The notes under the pieces were generated by a model that searched no databases, had not been told where the DNA came from, and worked only from the letters and a program-made list of their open reading frames with translations. DNA of 64,000 bases, taken from Bodo saltans (lineage: Eukaryota > Euglenozoa > Kinetoplastea > Eubodonida > Bodonidae). Position 1 is the stretch's first letter. Each line of letters starts with the position of its first letter. The translations under genes and the position numbers were made by a program. Shown here one piece after another: positions 1 through 8,400 of this stretch. Location of the stretch: assembly GCA_001460835.1 (NCBI GenBank), contig CYKH01001400.1:47566-111565 (forward strand), given 5' to 3'.

Positions 1-1434
1 CGCATCTCTGCAGGTCTGCTGGGGCTCTCTGCCTTCCATCACGGAGCGGGGGGGGGGAGTCCATTCCACAGCAACGGCGGGGGCATGGGGGCGATTGCTC
101 GCACACCGATTGACAACGCTTTGATCGTGAACGCAGCGCTTGAGAAACCGGTGATGATGTCAGAGTTGGTGGATCGGTTCAAGGAGGAGCTTCCGACCGG
201 CACCAGAATCGGCTGGCTGAGCACCTTTGCCCCTGAGTTTGCCGAAGGCGAGGATCGCCACGCTTTCCCGGGGTTCGACGAAAGTGCGTTGCCCTGCATG
301 TCTCTTCATCCGTCGATCGATGCCGCACTGCAGGGCGCCGTTGGAGTTCTACAAACGCACTATCCTAGACTGCAAAAGAACCGTCTCGCCATGACACCAC
401 TCAACGGGTCGCTTAAGGAGTTTTCGCACACGTTCTTTCTCGAGTGGATGAAACACGCGGCGAAGATGTCGAAGATGGTGGCGTTTGAAGCGTGGGATGA
501 GATGTGGCGGCGCCTGTGGACGGCGGCAAAGATTCCCCTGGTTGATTGGGCCACTGATCCACAGCAGATGTGGGACACCATGTGGACGGAGATGGTGAAG
601 GAAGTAGCGCGCGAGAGGAACTTGCCAGAGGTTGCTACTGGAACGACGCGGGTCAAGATGCCTTCGCATGTGGCAGGGACGGCAGAGGCGATGTCCATGG
701 CGATGTCAGAGGTGATCAGGACGCAGACGCTGCGCTTCGCGAGAAAGCGCTTCATTTCCAGCGACCCCCACGGTGTCCCCCGTGCCGACTTCGAGGCCAT
801 CCTTGCCGCTGCTGACGCCTGGAGCGGCGATAAGCGAATGGAGGACAGCAACGTGTACGAGAAGCGCCAAGAGGAGCACCGCAGAGCCGCGAGTGAGCTG
901 CCAGTGGACTACATCCTCACGCCGCTGCTGCGCATCCCCTACTGGAAGACGCCTGGGCCGGATCGCAAGAACCCGATCTACACGGCTCGCAACACGAACC
1001 CCGCCGTTCCTTTTCTGCCGACATGCATGGGCAAGGATGCGAAGGGCGATCCCCTCGAGATTCTTGATCCAACATTCAATCCCTACTGCATCCTGGCGAA
1101 CGTGTGGAAGACCCCATCGGTCACGATCGCCCTGACGACATGGGTTCCACACCCGACTGAGGATGGCAGGAAGTGCGCGGTACCGCATGCACTGCTCCTT
1201 ACCAAACTTCCGAAGCCCGAGGATAAACTGAATCCCACACCAGTGGAAACCCCAGCAGAGTTGGAGGCGACGATGGAGCTGTTGTTCGTTGCTCACAAGC
1301 TGCTTTTCCTCCTCAACGGGTATACAGGGGTTGGCTGTGAACCAGCATACATCAAGGAGCTGTGGGAAACGGATGGTGCGCCGGACAACGTCCGAGTGAC
1401 GTGGCCTGAAGAGTTCGATGATCCGAATGTGTAG
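1..1434 (+). CDS. Hypothetical protein, 5' end outside the window
   Basis: I do not recognise the family. The frame is already open at base 1, so the true start probably lies upstream. The first in-frame ATG is at 85 (449 residues from there), and a pyrimidine-rich stretch ending in AG before it leaves that ATG possible. A run of about nine G near 48-57 could hide a frame error at this end. The protein is soluble-looking, with no signal peptide or membrane segment in the visible part. It is rich in Trp and Met in the middle (for example a WDEMWRRLW stretch) and has a C-terminal section containing KELWETDGAPDN. Its GC content looks higher than that of most genes to the right. A degraded copy of its last ~50 bases lies after the stop, so it may belong to a tandem gene family. 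Confidence 0.6.
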   Translation, partial: RISAGLLGLSAFHHGAGGGSPFHSNGGGMGAIARTPIDNALIVNAALEKPVMMSELVDRFKEELPTGTRIGWLSTFAPEFAEGEDRHAFPGFDESALPCMSLHPSIDAALQGAVGVLQTHYPRLQKNRLAMTPLNGSLKEFSHTFFLEWMKHAAKMSKMVAFEAWDEMWRRLWTAAKIPLVDWATDPQQMWDTMWTEMVKEVARERNLPEVATGTTRVKMPSHVAGTAEAMSMAMSEVIRTQTLRFARKRFISSDPHGVPRADFEAILAAADAWSGDKRMEDSNVYEKRQEEHRRAASELPVDYILTPLLRIPYWKTPGPDRKNPIYTARNTNPAVPFLPTCMGKDAKGDPLEILDPTFNPYCILANVWKTPSVTIALTTWVPHPTEDGRKCAVPHALLLTKLPKPEDKLNPTPVETPAELEATMELLFVAHKLLFLLNGYTGVGCEPAYIKELWETDGAPDNVRVTWPEEFDDPNV

Positions 1435-1876
1435 TTTCGTGTGGACTGCAACTGTGAAGTGAACCTGCCACGAAATCCCACCGCCCTGTATCAAGGGAGT
1501 TGTGGGAGACGAATGGCGTGCCGGAGAACCACGTGAGTGTCGTCGGGAGGTCTGAAAATGCCAAAGGATAAAACCTCGTTGCCACTTATTGAGAAGAAAA
1601 TAACAAACGTCATCACAGACAGAGGAGAGAAACGAGAAAAAGAACTACACTGGAAAACCATTCGCAGAACTCAAAACATCACTCAATTGATCGTTTGACC
1701 ACACACTTAATTTAGACACCCCCTCTGTTTGATTCAGTTGGTCGTGCATCGGACAATACATTGCGCTACGTTGAGGTATCTAGCTGCAGGTGGGCTTTTT
1801 GTGATTGCTTACGTTCTTGTGAATTGCTTACTTGGCATTAGGTTTCGAGAGAAGCACTCTGTCTCAAAAAAAAAAA
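1435..1876 (+). promoter_or_regulatory. Intergenic region with trans-splice acceptor for ENY2
   Basis: Apart from the gene relic near 1490-1570, this 442-base spacer shows no coding sequence. A T-rich stretch (about 1793-1838) ends in the AG at 1840-1841. That is a good candidate spliced-leader acceptor and leaves a 35-base 5' UTR with a run of 12 A directly before the ATG at 1877. The polyadenylation site of the upstream gene must also lie here. No element distinguishes it further. Confidence 0.5.
1488..1572 (+). pseudogene. Relic of a second copy of the upstream gene's 3' end
   Basis: Bases about 1491-1540 resemble bases 1350-1400 of the preceding gene. Read in a different frame from that gene, they encode RELWETNGVPENHV, against KELWETDGAPDNVRV in the intact gene. 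The relic frame then runs to a TAA at about 1570-1572. No intact start or upstream coding sequence accompanies it, so this is a fragment left by tandem duplication or unequal exchange, not a working gene. Its limits are approximate. Confidence 0.6.
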
Positions 1877-2287
1877 ATGGCAAACCCCACGTCCTTGTCT
1901 AACTTTCGTAACCTTGAGGAGTACCAGCGGTCCGTCCGTCAAGCTGGCCACCGCGTGTATCACCACTTAACCGAGTCCCAGAAATCCGAATTGAAGCACA
2001 TGCTACGCGAGGAGATGAATCGAACGCCGCCAGCCACTTCGTCTTCCAGAAGTAATAGCAACAGCTGGACATCAACTTTAGAGCACACGGCGCAAGAGTT
2101 GATTCGGGCAAAGAATGACAAAGGCGACATTATCGATGCGAACGGACTTGTTGAGGAAGTGTTGCCTCTTGCACATTCCTCCATACCTCCTGCTGTTCGA
2201 CAGAAGCTTTTCGCTAGAATCTTTGAGATGACGAATGCATCTGCTATTGTCGGAGCAGCCGGTGAGCAAACGTTAAGACCTTCTTGA
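1877..2287 (+). CDS. ENY2: ENY2/Sus1-like transcription and mRNA export factor
   Basis: This 136-residue protein matches the ENY2/Sus1 family, a small helical subunit of the SAGA deubiquitinase module and of TREX-2 that links transcription to mRNA export at the nuclear pore. The family pattern is visible: LTESQKSELKHMLREEM, then a Trp-containing helix (WTSTLEHTAQELI), then GLVEEVLPLAHSSIPPAVRQ and a final KLFARIF helix. These correspond to the GERERLKELL, W-K-QLK, DLVAEITPKGRALVP and KKELLQRIR blocks of animal ENY2. A Ser-rich insert sits between the first two helices. The ATG at 1877 is chosen because the candidate splice acceptor AG (1840-1841) lies after the only upstream in-frame start-like codon, a TTG at 1832. 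The protein is slightly longer than animal ENY2 (about 100 residues). Confidence 0.8.
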   Translation: MANPTSLSNFRNLEEYQRSVRQAGHRVYHHLTESQKSELKHMLREEMNRTPPATSSSRSNSNSWTSTLEHTAQELIRAKNDKGDIIDANGLVEEVLPLAHSSIPPAVRQKLFARIFEMTNASAIVGAAGEQTLRPS

Positions 2288-2414
2288 ATCCCCTCAGCGT
2301 GACGAATAGAACATTGAGATATCGAGAATCAATCCACTTTCTTTTTTTTAAAAAAAAGAGGACGTTGTATGCTGTGCTGCTTGTTGTTGCCTTCACGTTT
2401 TCTGTTTGTCACTC

Positions 2415-2416
2415 AG
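2415..2416 (+). promoter_or_regulatory. Candidate trans-splice acceptor AG
   Basis: A pyrimidine-rich stretch (about 2381-2414, including TTTTCTGTTTGTCACTC) ends in this AG. It lies 23 bases before the ATG at 2439, in the 151-base gap after ENY2. Confidence 0.55.
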
Positions 2417-2438
2417 GAGAATTTTGTTGGCCTCAACT

Positions 2439-3044
2439 ATGGCTACGATGGACAAGTATACGATGCGTCAGCGCATTGCCGAAGGCAACAAGCGCCGGAG
2501 CGAAGAGGCCCAAAAGCAGCGTGCCTACGATGAAGAGCTCCGACAAGACCAGGAAGAATCAGAGCTCATGCAACGAGGCGATATTTCCAAATTCATTAGC
2601 AACATTATCATCTCGCTGATTTTTGTCAGTCTTCCGTTGACGGAGCCAGAGATCGATTGGGTGCAAGTTGGTGTATTTGTCGTTGCCAACGGAGTGTGGA
2701 ATGTGTTCTTCCACCGTCACACGTGGATGCACTACGCAACATTTGTGATGATCAACGTCCTCCTTGTCCAGTGGACGCATGAGCTGCACAACATTCCACG
2801 CTGGATCGCATCGGTCCCGCCATTGTATCTTGCAGGAGCCGTCCTGCTCAACGCTGCGGTGGCGGCTGGTGGATACTTCTTGTACATTGACAAAGTGACA
2901 AAGAAGAGGGAGCGCGATGAGCGCCTTGACGTGCTGATGTCGTCGATGATCGTTGCGAATATTATCGGTCTCGTTGCAACAGGAGTGATTCCCCTAGCAG
3001 TGCTGTATGCTGCATTTAAGGGTCTTGTTGGCCTCATCTCGTAA
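2439..3044 (+). CDS. Small multi-pass membrane protein, unknown function
   Basis: This 201-residue protein was not recognised. The first ~55 residues are charged and helical (RQRIAEGNKRRSEEAQKQR), likely cytosolic. Four or five hydrophobic segments follow: near residues 52-65 (IIISLIFVSL), 72-85 (VGVFVVANGVW), 92-105, 120-142 (YLAGAVLLNAAVAAGGYFL) and two closely spaced at the C-terminus (SSMIVANIIGLVATGVIPLAVLYAAF). A basic loop with KVTKKRERDERLD separates the last groups. There is no signal peptide. The ATG at 2439 is the first after the candidate acceptor at 2415-2416. The open frame extends upstream only through non-ATG codons. It could be a small ER or organelle membrane protein, but nothing in the sequence fixes a role. 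Confidence 0.7.
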   Translation: MATMDKYTMRQRIAEGNKRRSEEAQKQRAYDEELRQDQEESELMQRGDISKFISNIIISLIFVSLPLTEPEIDWVQVGVFVVANGVWNVFFHRHTWMHYATFVMINVLLVQWTHELHNIPRWIASVPPLYLAGAVLLNAAVAAGGYFLYIDKVTKKRERDERLDVLMSSMIVANIIGLVATGVIPLAVLYAAFKGLVGLIS

Positions 3045-3292
3045 GTGGAACCCAGTCGCGACAAACACGGAAAAAGATGAACGCTTTCGTGGAGTTCTTA
3101 TGTCCCACTGACTATTGCTCGTTGAGGCGCAGTTTTTGTATTTCTATGGGCTTCTATCGCACTCAAAGAAAAACACAAGTTGTGATTGGTAACGAAATGC
3201 TGCTCTAATTTGTGTGAAATCATGTCCTTTCTTGCCCTCATCAATAACTGTAGTTGTTAACGGTCCGTATCGCACGCAACTCTCTAATTAAC

Positions 3293-3294
3293 AG
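3293..3294 (+). promoter_or_regulatory. Candidate trans-splice acceptor AG
   Basis: The AG lies 15 bases before the ATG at 3310. The clearest pyrimidine tract (TCCTTTCTTGCCCTC) is at about 3225-3239, further upstream than usual, so the assignment is moderate. Confidence 0.4.
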
Positions 3295-3309
3295 GACCAC
3301 TCAAACACG

Positions 3310-5160
3310 ATGGCTAGAAGTCGCAAGAATAGTCGTAACACTCACACACCTCAAGCCGCCGAGGTTGCTGAAGAGGCTCATGACGTAGCCGCCATGGCTG
3401 ATGCCGTCGTTGCCGTTGCTGAAGCTGAGGCAGAGGCCCGTCACGAAAGAGCTGACGCTGCTGCGGAAGCTGAACACGCTGCCCACGACAAGGCCACAGC
3501 TGCAGCTTCCATTGCTGAGGAGGCTGAGAACAATGAAGTCAAGGCGCTTGCCGAACTGCACGAGAAGGAGAACGTTGTCGAGGAGTGCGAGGCTGCTGCA
3601 GACGCCGCAACTGAGGCGTACGAAGCCGCTGCCAAACGCGCTGAAGCAACTGCTGCTGCTGACCGAGAAGCAAGAGCTCAAGAAGAAGAAGCTGTTGCCG
3701 AAGCGCTCGCCGCTGAAAAGGCAGCAGAGGCTGCTGCAAAGGAAGCAGCAGATGCCACAAGTGCCGCTGCGGCCGCACCATCCACTGAAGCGACTGCGCG
3801 CGCCGAAGATCTAGCCGCCAAGGCAGAGGCTGCTGCAGCTCATGCCGCGGAATTAGCCGAAGCTGCAGGAGTTGCTCAGGAGAATGAGATTGCTGCAGCG
3901 GAAGCAGCTGAGGTCGCAGCAGAGATTGCAGATGAAGCGTCACGTGATGCAGAGGAAGAGCGCGCCGCCCTTGAGCAAGCGGAAGAAGACCGAGCGGCTG
4001 CCGCTGAAGCTGAGAAGCAAGCCCATAAGAAGGCTGAAGAGGAGCGCCTTCTCGCCGAACAAGCGGCGGAAGAGGAAGCGCGTGCTGCGGAAGTTGCGCG
4101 GAAGGCCGAAGAAGCTGCTGCTGAAGCAGACCGTATTGCCAAAGAAGCCGAGGAGAATGCCAAACGCGCAGAAGAGGCAGAAGAGGCCGCTCGCATCGCT
4201 GCTGAGCAGGAAGCCGCCCGCAAGGCTGAGGAGGAAGCCGCGGAAGCTGCCCGCAAGGCCGCTGAAGCGGCTCGGAAAGCAGCAGAAGAAGAGGCCGCCC
4301 AACAAGCTGCTGAGGCAGAGGCAGCGCGCCGTGCTGCCGAGGAGGCAGAAGAAGCCGCACGCAAAGCAGCTGCTGAGGAAGAGGCAGCTGAAGCCGCTCG
4401 CAAGGCTGCCGAATTTTTTTTTTTTTTTTCTGCTCGCAAAGCAGCTGAGCACGAGGCCGCTGAAGCCGCGCGCAAGGCTGAAGAGGAAGGGAAAGCAGCC
4501 GAGGCCGCCCGGAAAGCAGCTGAGGACGCTGCCGAGGCTGCTCGTAAGGCTGCTGCCGAGGAAGAAGCAGCTGAAGCCGCACGCAAGGCACAAGAGGCTG
4601 CTGAAGCTGCACGTGCTGAGGAAGAGGCTGCAGAGGCGGCTCGCAAGGCTGCCGAGGTGGCTGCTGAAGCTGCACGTAAGGCAGCTGCTGAAGAAGAAGC
4701 CGCGGACGCTGCTCGCAAAGCAGCTGAGCACGAGGCCGCTGAAGCCGCTCGCAAGGCAGTCGCTGAAGAGGAAGCTGCTGAAGCCGCACGCAAAGCAGCC
4801 GAGGACGCTGCTCGTAAAGCCGCTGAGGCTGCACGCAAGAAGGCCGCTGACCAAGAGGCTGCAGAGGCTGCTCGGAAGGCTGTAGCAGAGGATGAAGCCG
4901 CACGCAAAGCTGCCGAAGAGAAGCGCGTTGCTCGTGAAGCTGAAGAAGCTGAGCGTGCAAAACAAGCACAGGAGGAACAAAAGCGCCGTGACGAGCAGGC
5001 AGCCCACAATAGCAATGCCACTACTACAACAAGCTCTTCCACCACCAACCAGCAGCAGAATAACGGTGAGCCCAAAAGCGGGTACGTTCACATGGAGCAG
5101 GGTGACTCACCAAAGTCCCAGAAGAAAGAAAGTGGTGGCTGCCCATGTGCAATGATGTAG
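3310..5160 (+). CDS. Ala/Glu-rich coiled-coil repeat protein with C-terminal CaaX box
   Basis: This 616-residue protein is built almost entirely of Ala, Glu, Lys and Arg in degenerate repeats of the type EAAEAARKAAEEE (residues ~30-560), predicting one very long charged helix or coiled coil. The last ~50 residues change to Ser/Thr/Gln/Asn-rich sequence. It ends CPCAMM: CAMM fits a CaaX box (Met at the end usually directs farnesylation), and the Cys two residues upstream could be palmitoylated. A lipid-anchored fibrous protein on a cytosolic membrane face, perhaps flagellar or cortical, is an inference. An in-frame run of 16 T (4414-4429) inserts about five Phe into the repeat and looks foreign there. 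Similarity to bacterial TolA-like proteins would be compositional only. Confidence 0.75.
   Translation: MARSRKNSRNTHTPQAAEVAEEAHDVAAMADAVVAVAEAEAEARHERADAAAEAEHAAHDKATAAASIAEEAENNEVKALAELHEKENVVEECEAAADAATEAYEAAAKRAEATAAADREARAQEEEAVAEALAAEKAAEAAAKEAADATSAAAAAPSTEATARAEDLAAKAEAAAAHAAELAEAAGVAQENEIAAAEAAEVAAEIADEASRDAEEERAALEQAEEDRAAAAEAEKQAHKKAEEERLLAEQAAEEEARAAEVARKAEEAAAEADRIAKEAEENAKRAEEAEEAARIAAEQEAARKAEEEAAEAARKAAEAARKAAEEEAAQQAAEAEAARRAAEEAEEAARKAAAEEEAAEAARKAAEFFFFFSARKAAEHEAAEAARKAEEEGKAAEAARKAAEDAAEAARKAAAEEEAAEAARKAQEAAEAARAEEEAAEAARKAAEVAAEAARKAAAEEEAADAARKAAEHEAAEAARKAVAEEEAAEAARKAAEDAARKAAEAARKKAADQEAAEAARKAVAEDEAARKAAEEKRVAREAEEAERAKQAQEEQKRRDEQAAHNSNATTTTSSSTTNQQQNNGEPKSGYVHMEQGDSPKSQKKESGGCPCAMM
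3600..4920 (+). repeat. Degenerate coding repeat (EAARKAAEE type)
   Basis: Multiple imperfect copies of a 24-45-base unit encode A/E/K/R-rich heptad-like sequence. Some copies are identical over long stretches: the ~38 bases from 4432 recur from 4711. Such identity makes unequal exchange, and also assembly error, likely in this block. Confidence 0.7.
4414..4429 (+). repeat. 16-T homopolymer inside a coding repeat
   Basis: A run of 16 T interrupts the Ala/Glu repeat, keeps the frame and encodes about five Phe. Directly after it begins the segment that is repeated at 4711. It may be real, an assembly join, or a pyrimidine tract able to direct internal trans-splicing to the AG at 4440-4441. Confidence 0.8.
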
Positions 5161-5365
5161 AATGCGTGCTCCCAGGCGCAAAGGCTTCGTTTTTATCGAC
5201 AAGAAGAATACCACGGTGTCTCTATTTTGCTGCGTTTCGTGTGTTAGAGCAACAGCGAAAAATTATGAGTTCGTGTTGCCAATTTGTAATCGAGAGTTGC
5301 GTGACCTTTTCAAAAGAAGAGAGGAAAATGATATTGTGCCATTTCAGCTTTTTTTTTGCTTGAAA

Positions 5366-5367
5366 AG
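5366..5367 (+). promoter_or_regulatory. Candidate trans-splice acceptor AG
   Basis: A run of T (5349-5357) precedes this AG, 56 bases before the ATG at 5424. The resulting leader would contain one upstream ATG at 5410. Confidence 0.45.
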
Positions 5368-5409
5368 CGTGCCGCTGAAAAATCTTTTGATTGCTCTATC
5401 TCGTTAAGG

Positions 5410-5427
5410 ATGAGGAAGCGGCGATGA
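5410..5427 (+). promoter_or_regulatory. Minimal upstream ORF overlapping the start codon
   Basis: ATG at 5410 opens a five-codon frame (MRKRR) that ends at TGA 5425-5427. The stop overlaps the main ATG at 5424 in the form ATGA. If it lies in the mature leader it could lower or gate initiation of the downstream protein. No experimental support is visible. Confidence 0.35.
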
Positions 5428-8400
5428 TCGAGGTAGCTGTGCTGCACGTGGATAGGATTCCCTCAGTGCTTCAAGGCCACGAGCTGAGCATCGAAGTCAA
5501 CGCAGGGGTTGTCACGTCCCAGAAGCAACTAACTCCCGTTCTTGCATTGGTGGTGTCCGAAAGGTTTAAGTTACCCGTCCCCTTCCAGAATAGGAATACG
5601 AATGACGCGGCTTCCGTATTGCCACATGCAACACTTCCTGCGACAGCATCGGGCGAAATGAAATTGTTCGAGGATCCTAGCTTCGGTGATCAAATAGAAT
5701 TTCCCTTTCAGGAACATGAAAGGCGAAACACGAGGAATGGTATCACGCCCATATTGCTATCTGGGACTTTGAAAGTAGCCCTTGTTCTCCCAACTCGGCA
5801 TAGGAGCGCCAGCCTCGTCAAAGCACGCTCATCGTCAGTTGTTTCATTTCATGCGGCAGAACCATCATTGCCGTCAGATCCATCACAGAAACATCAATCA
5901 ACAACGATTCTGAGCTCTGTGTCGTGGAGCGTGCCGCTGGTGGACCTGCTTCACGTTCGCAAGGTGGTTGGTCTCGTCGTACCAACAGCCGTTGGTAACT
6001 TTGGCATCCGAGTGAGCGTTTGTCATTCCGATCACATAGGATTCGAACAACGGTTGACGCAGTTTTTTACCGCTGTGAACCCAAGTCGCTTGAGCAACAT
6101 CCCAACCATTATGAACGTGGATGGAGTGAATGAAGTGGCTGTGTTTTCAAAGCTCCACATCAAATATTTTCACGAAGTGCCCGTGTTCAGCGAGCGAGGG
6201 ACGTTTGCCGAACGATTGCTGGACTATTTCAACGTGTACTCGTTAGGAAATGAACGAGCTGCAACGGCATTGCTCAATAGCTGGAGTGGTCGGGAGTTGG
6301 AGCTGCTAGCGACAATTGCTGCGGAGAATGGGCCTGAGCCATGGCAGATTGCCACAGAAACGCGACTTTCAGCGTTCTGTGCGCATCATTGCAGTGCCAT
6401 GCCCGCCAACTCATTTGAAATGCTGCGGGGAAAACTGAATCGGTTTGGCGAGGTGCCTAATCCAACCGTTGCTGAGAGAGAGTTTTTCGCAGCCTTGCGA
6501 GCTCAATACGGACCGGAGCAGCATCCGCAGGAGTACGCTGTACGGAGTGAGGGTGGCATTGCCACCAACGCTTTATTATTAGACGCGTATGGTGAGCTTC
6601 TCGCAACAAGCGCAGCACCAACAACAACAGCCACCAGCGGTACACCGCGAGACGATGCATCAAGGTCTTCCTCTTCCACCATGCGCGACTACGTGCAGAT
6701 GCAGTTTGGCGCAGGATCGAAATCCGGTGCTGATTCATACAAGCATCTGACAGAAATAGAGCAGCGAGATTTGCATGTCGTGCGTCAAGTTCATGCTGGC
6801 TCGAACCTCTGGCCACTGGGTTCCGAGGACGAGACGATTGCTGCAGCTCTGCGGAGGATGGACCAAAGCAGTTTTGTGTACAACGACGCCGCACATGGCG
6901 CAGTGACTGGGCGCCAAGTATCACAGCAAGCCGCTGTGCGCAGTGATCGTGTGTTGACCATTCGACAGCGAGAGAAAAAAGAAACTGCAATCGCCAAATT
7001 GGAATCGATGCGCACAGCACCTCTTCATGACGGTGCAAGTCGCCAAGTCGCTGAAGAAGATATTCACAACAGCCCCTCTGTTTCTGCCACCACCCGCAGT
7101 GTCAGTGGAGGAGGAGGCTCTTTCACCACCACTGACCGCCTTCACCTGGACCCGACACAGGGAAGCTGGTGGGGTGGCGACGGCAATGATGTGCACAACA
7201 CTGCCTCTCCATACGCAGTAGATGACGACGATGACCCGGAACGTGTTCGTGAGGCTGACCTCGATCTGATTGCATCGCTGTCGATTCTTGGAAGCTCACA
7301 CCAGCCGCATGATGAGAGCATCACTCAACATCATTCGAGACACCTCCAGTCCTCATCCCCGGCCGAGTTTTCTCACTTCACGCAAGCATCCCTTCGGAGC
7401 CAGTTGGAGAGAGAGGTGGCACTGCCACCTCGGCCAGTGCAGCGAGACACTAGCGCTCAAACAAACCCCTACGGAGACCTCCCTGCTGCTCAACTGCAGG
7501 AGTTTTTACTCGCCGATGTTCACAGCAGTCAGTATGCATGGGCAACCTTTGTGGATGCCGCAGAGGCGTCGCTGCGAATCCCATACCATCGGCTGTTGTA
7601 TCTTAGCGAATCAAAGTTTGACGCGGTCTGCATGGAGGTTGGAGTACCAATCGATCTGCGAGATTCAATTGTCGCGGAGCGTCAGAGGATGATTTTGGCG
7701 TCGCTGCGCTTGCGCTACCATGACTCAAATACACAAATGGTGAAACAAATGCAAGAAGCTGTTGTAGTGCTGGCAAAGGGTGGACTTTCCCTCGTTCAGT
7801 TTCGAAGAGTTGGGATGGGAGCAGAAATATTCCACGGGATTCATCGCGGGATTTTTCAGGAGCACTTGGATGAATTTGCCGAGCAGCGCGCACGTCGTGG
7901 ATCTTCTGGGAGTACAGCAACACGACGTTGGACTCGTGGTGTTGGTGTGAAGCACGATCCAGCCGACATTGCAAAGAAAGTGTTCCTCGTTCGGTGCAGC
8001 GCGTCCAACTTTGCGCTCCCTCGCAATACAAAACAACATTCACCTCTTCCTTCATCCACTCCTCTGTATGGAACGTGGGAAGAGGTAGCGTTTGGAATTT
8101 CTCAAGACATCCCTGTGCGCTTTCCTCATGACTTTTGGACTGCTGTGCGCACCGAATATCGCGCGTTTGTGGCTGCGTCGTCCGCAGCAGTACCTACCAG
8201 CTCTCGAGGAGGAGCTGCAGCATCGCAGAACATCCCGCCGCCACCGCCACTCCACGAGTGTTCTTTTGACATCATGATCTGCTCTGTCTTGCAGGGAAAC
8301 ACAGTGATGGAAACCACCTCTCTTAAATTGGAACCGTCGCTTCCAGATGTATTTGACTCAGCAGTGTATGGTGTGGGTCACCCAACTGAGGAAGCAACCG

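Noticed and set aside
706-1494. Antisense 262-codon frame opposite the first gene
   Set aside because: It shadows a GC-rich coding strand, has no recognisable domain, and would be the only gene on the minus strand.
4380-4445. A cis-spliced intron at the T run in the Ala/Glu gene
   Set aside because: There is no GT donor with a sensible exon boundary, the frame is kept, and cis introns are very rare in kinetoplastids.
3539-5091. Long antisense open frames (up to 476 codons) opposite the Ala/Glu repeat gene
   Set aside because: They arise because the GCN/GAR-rich repeat lacks stop-forming triplets on the other strand. Their products are Leu/Gln/Arg or Ala/Ser low-complexity sequence with no support.
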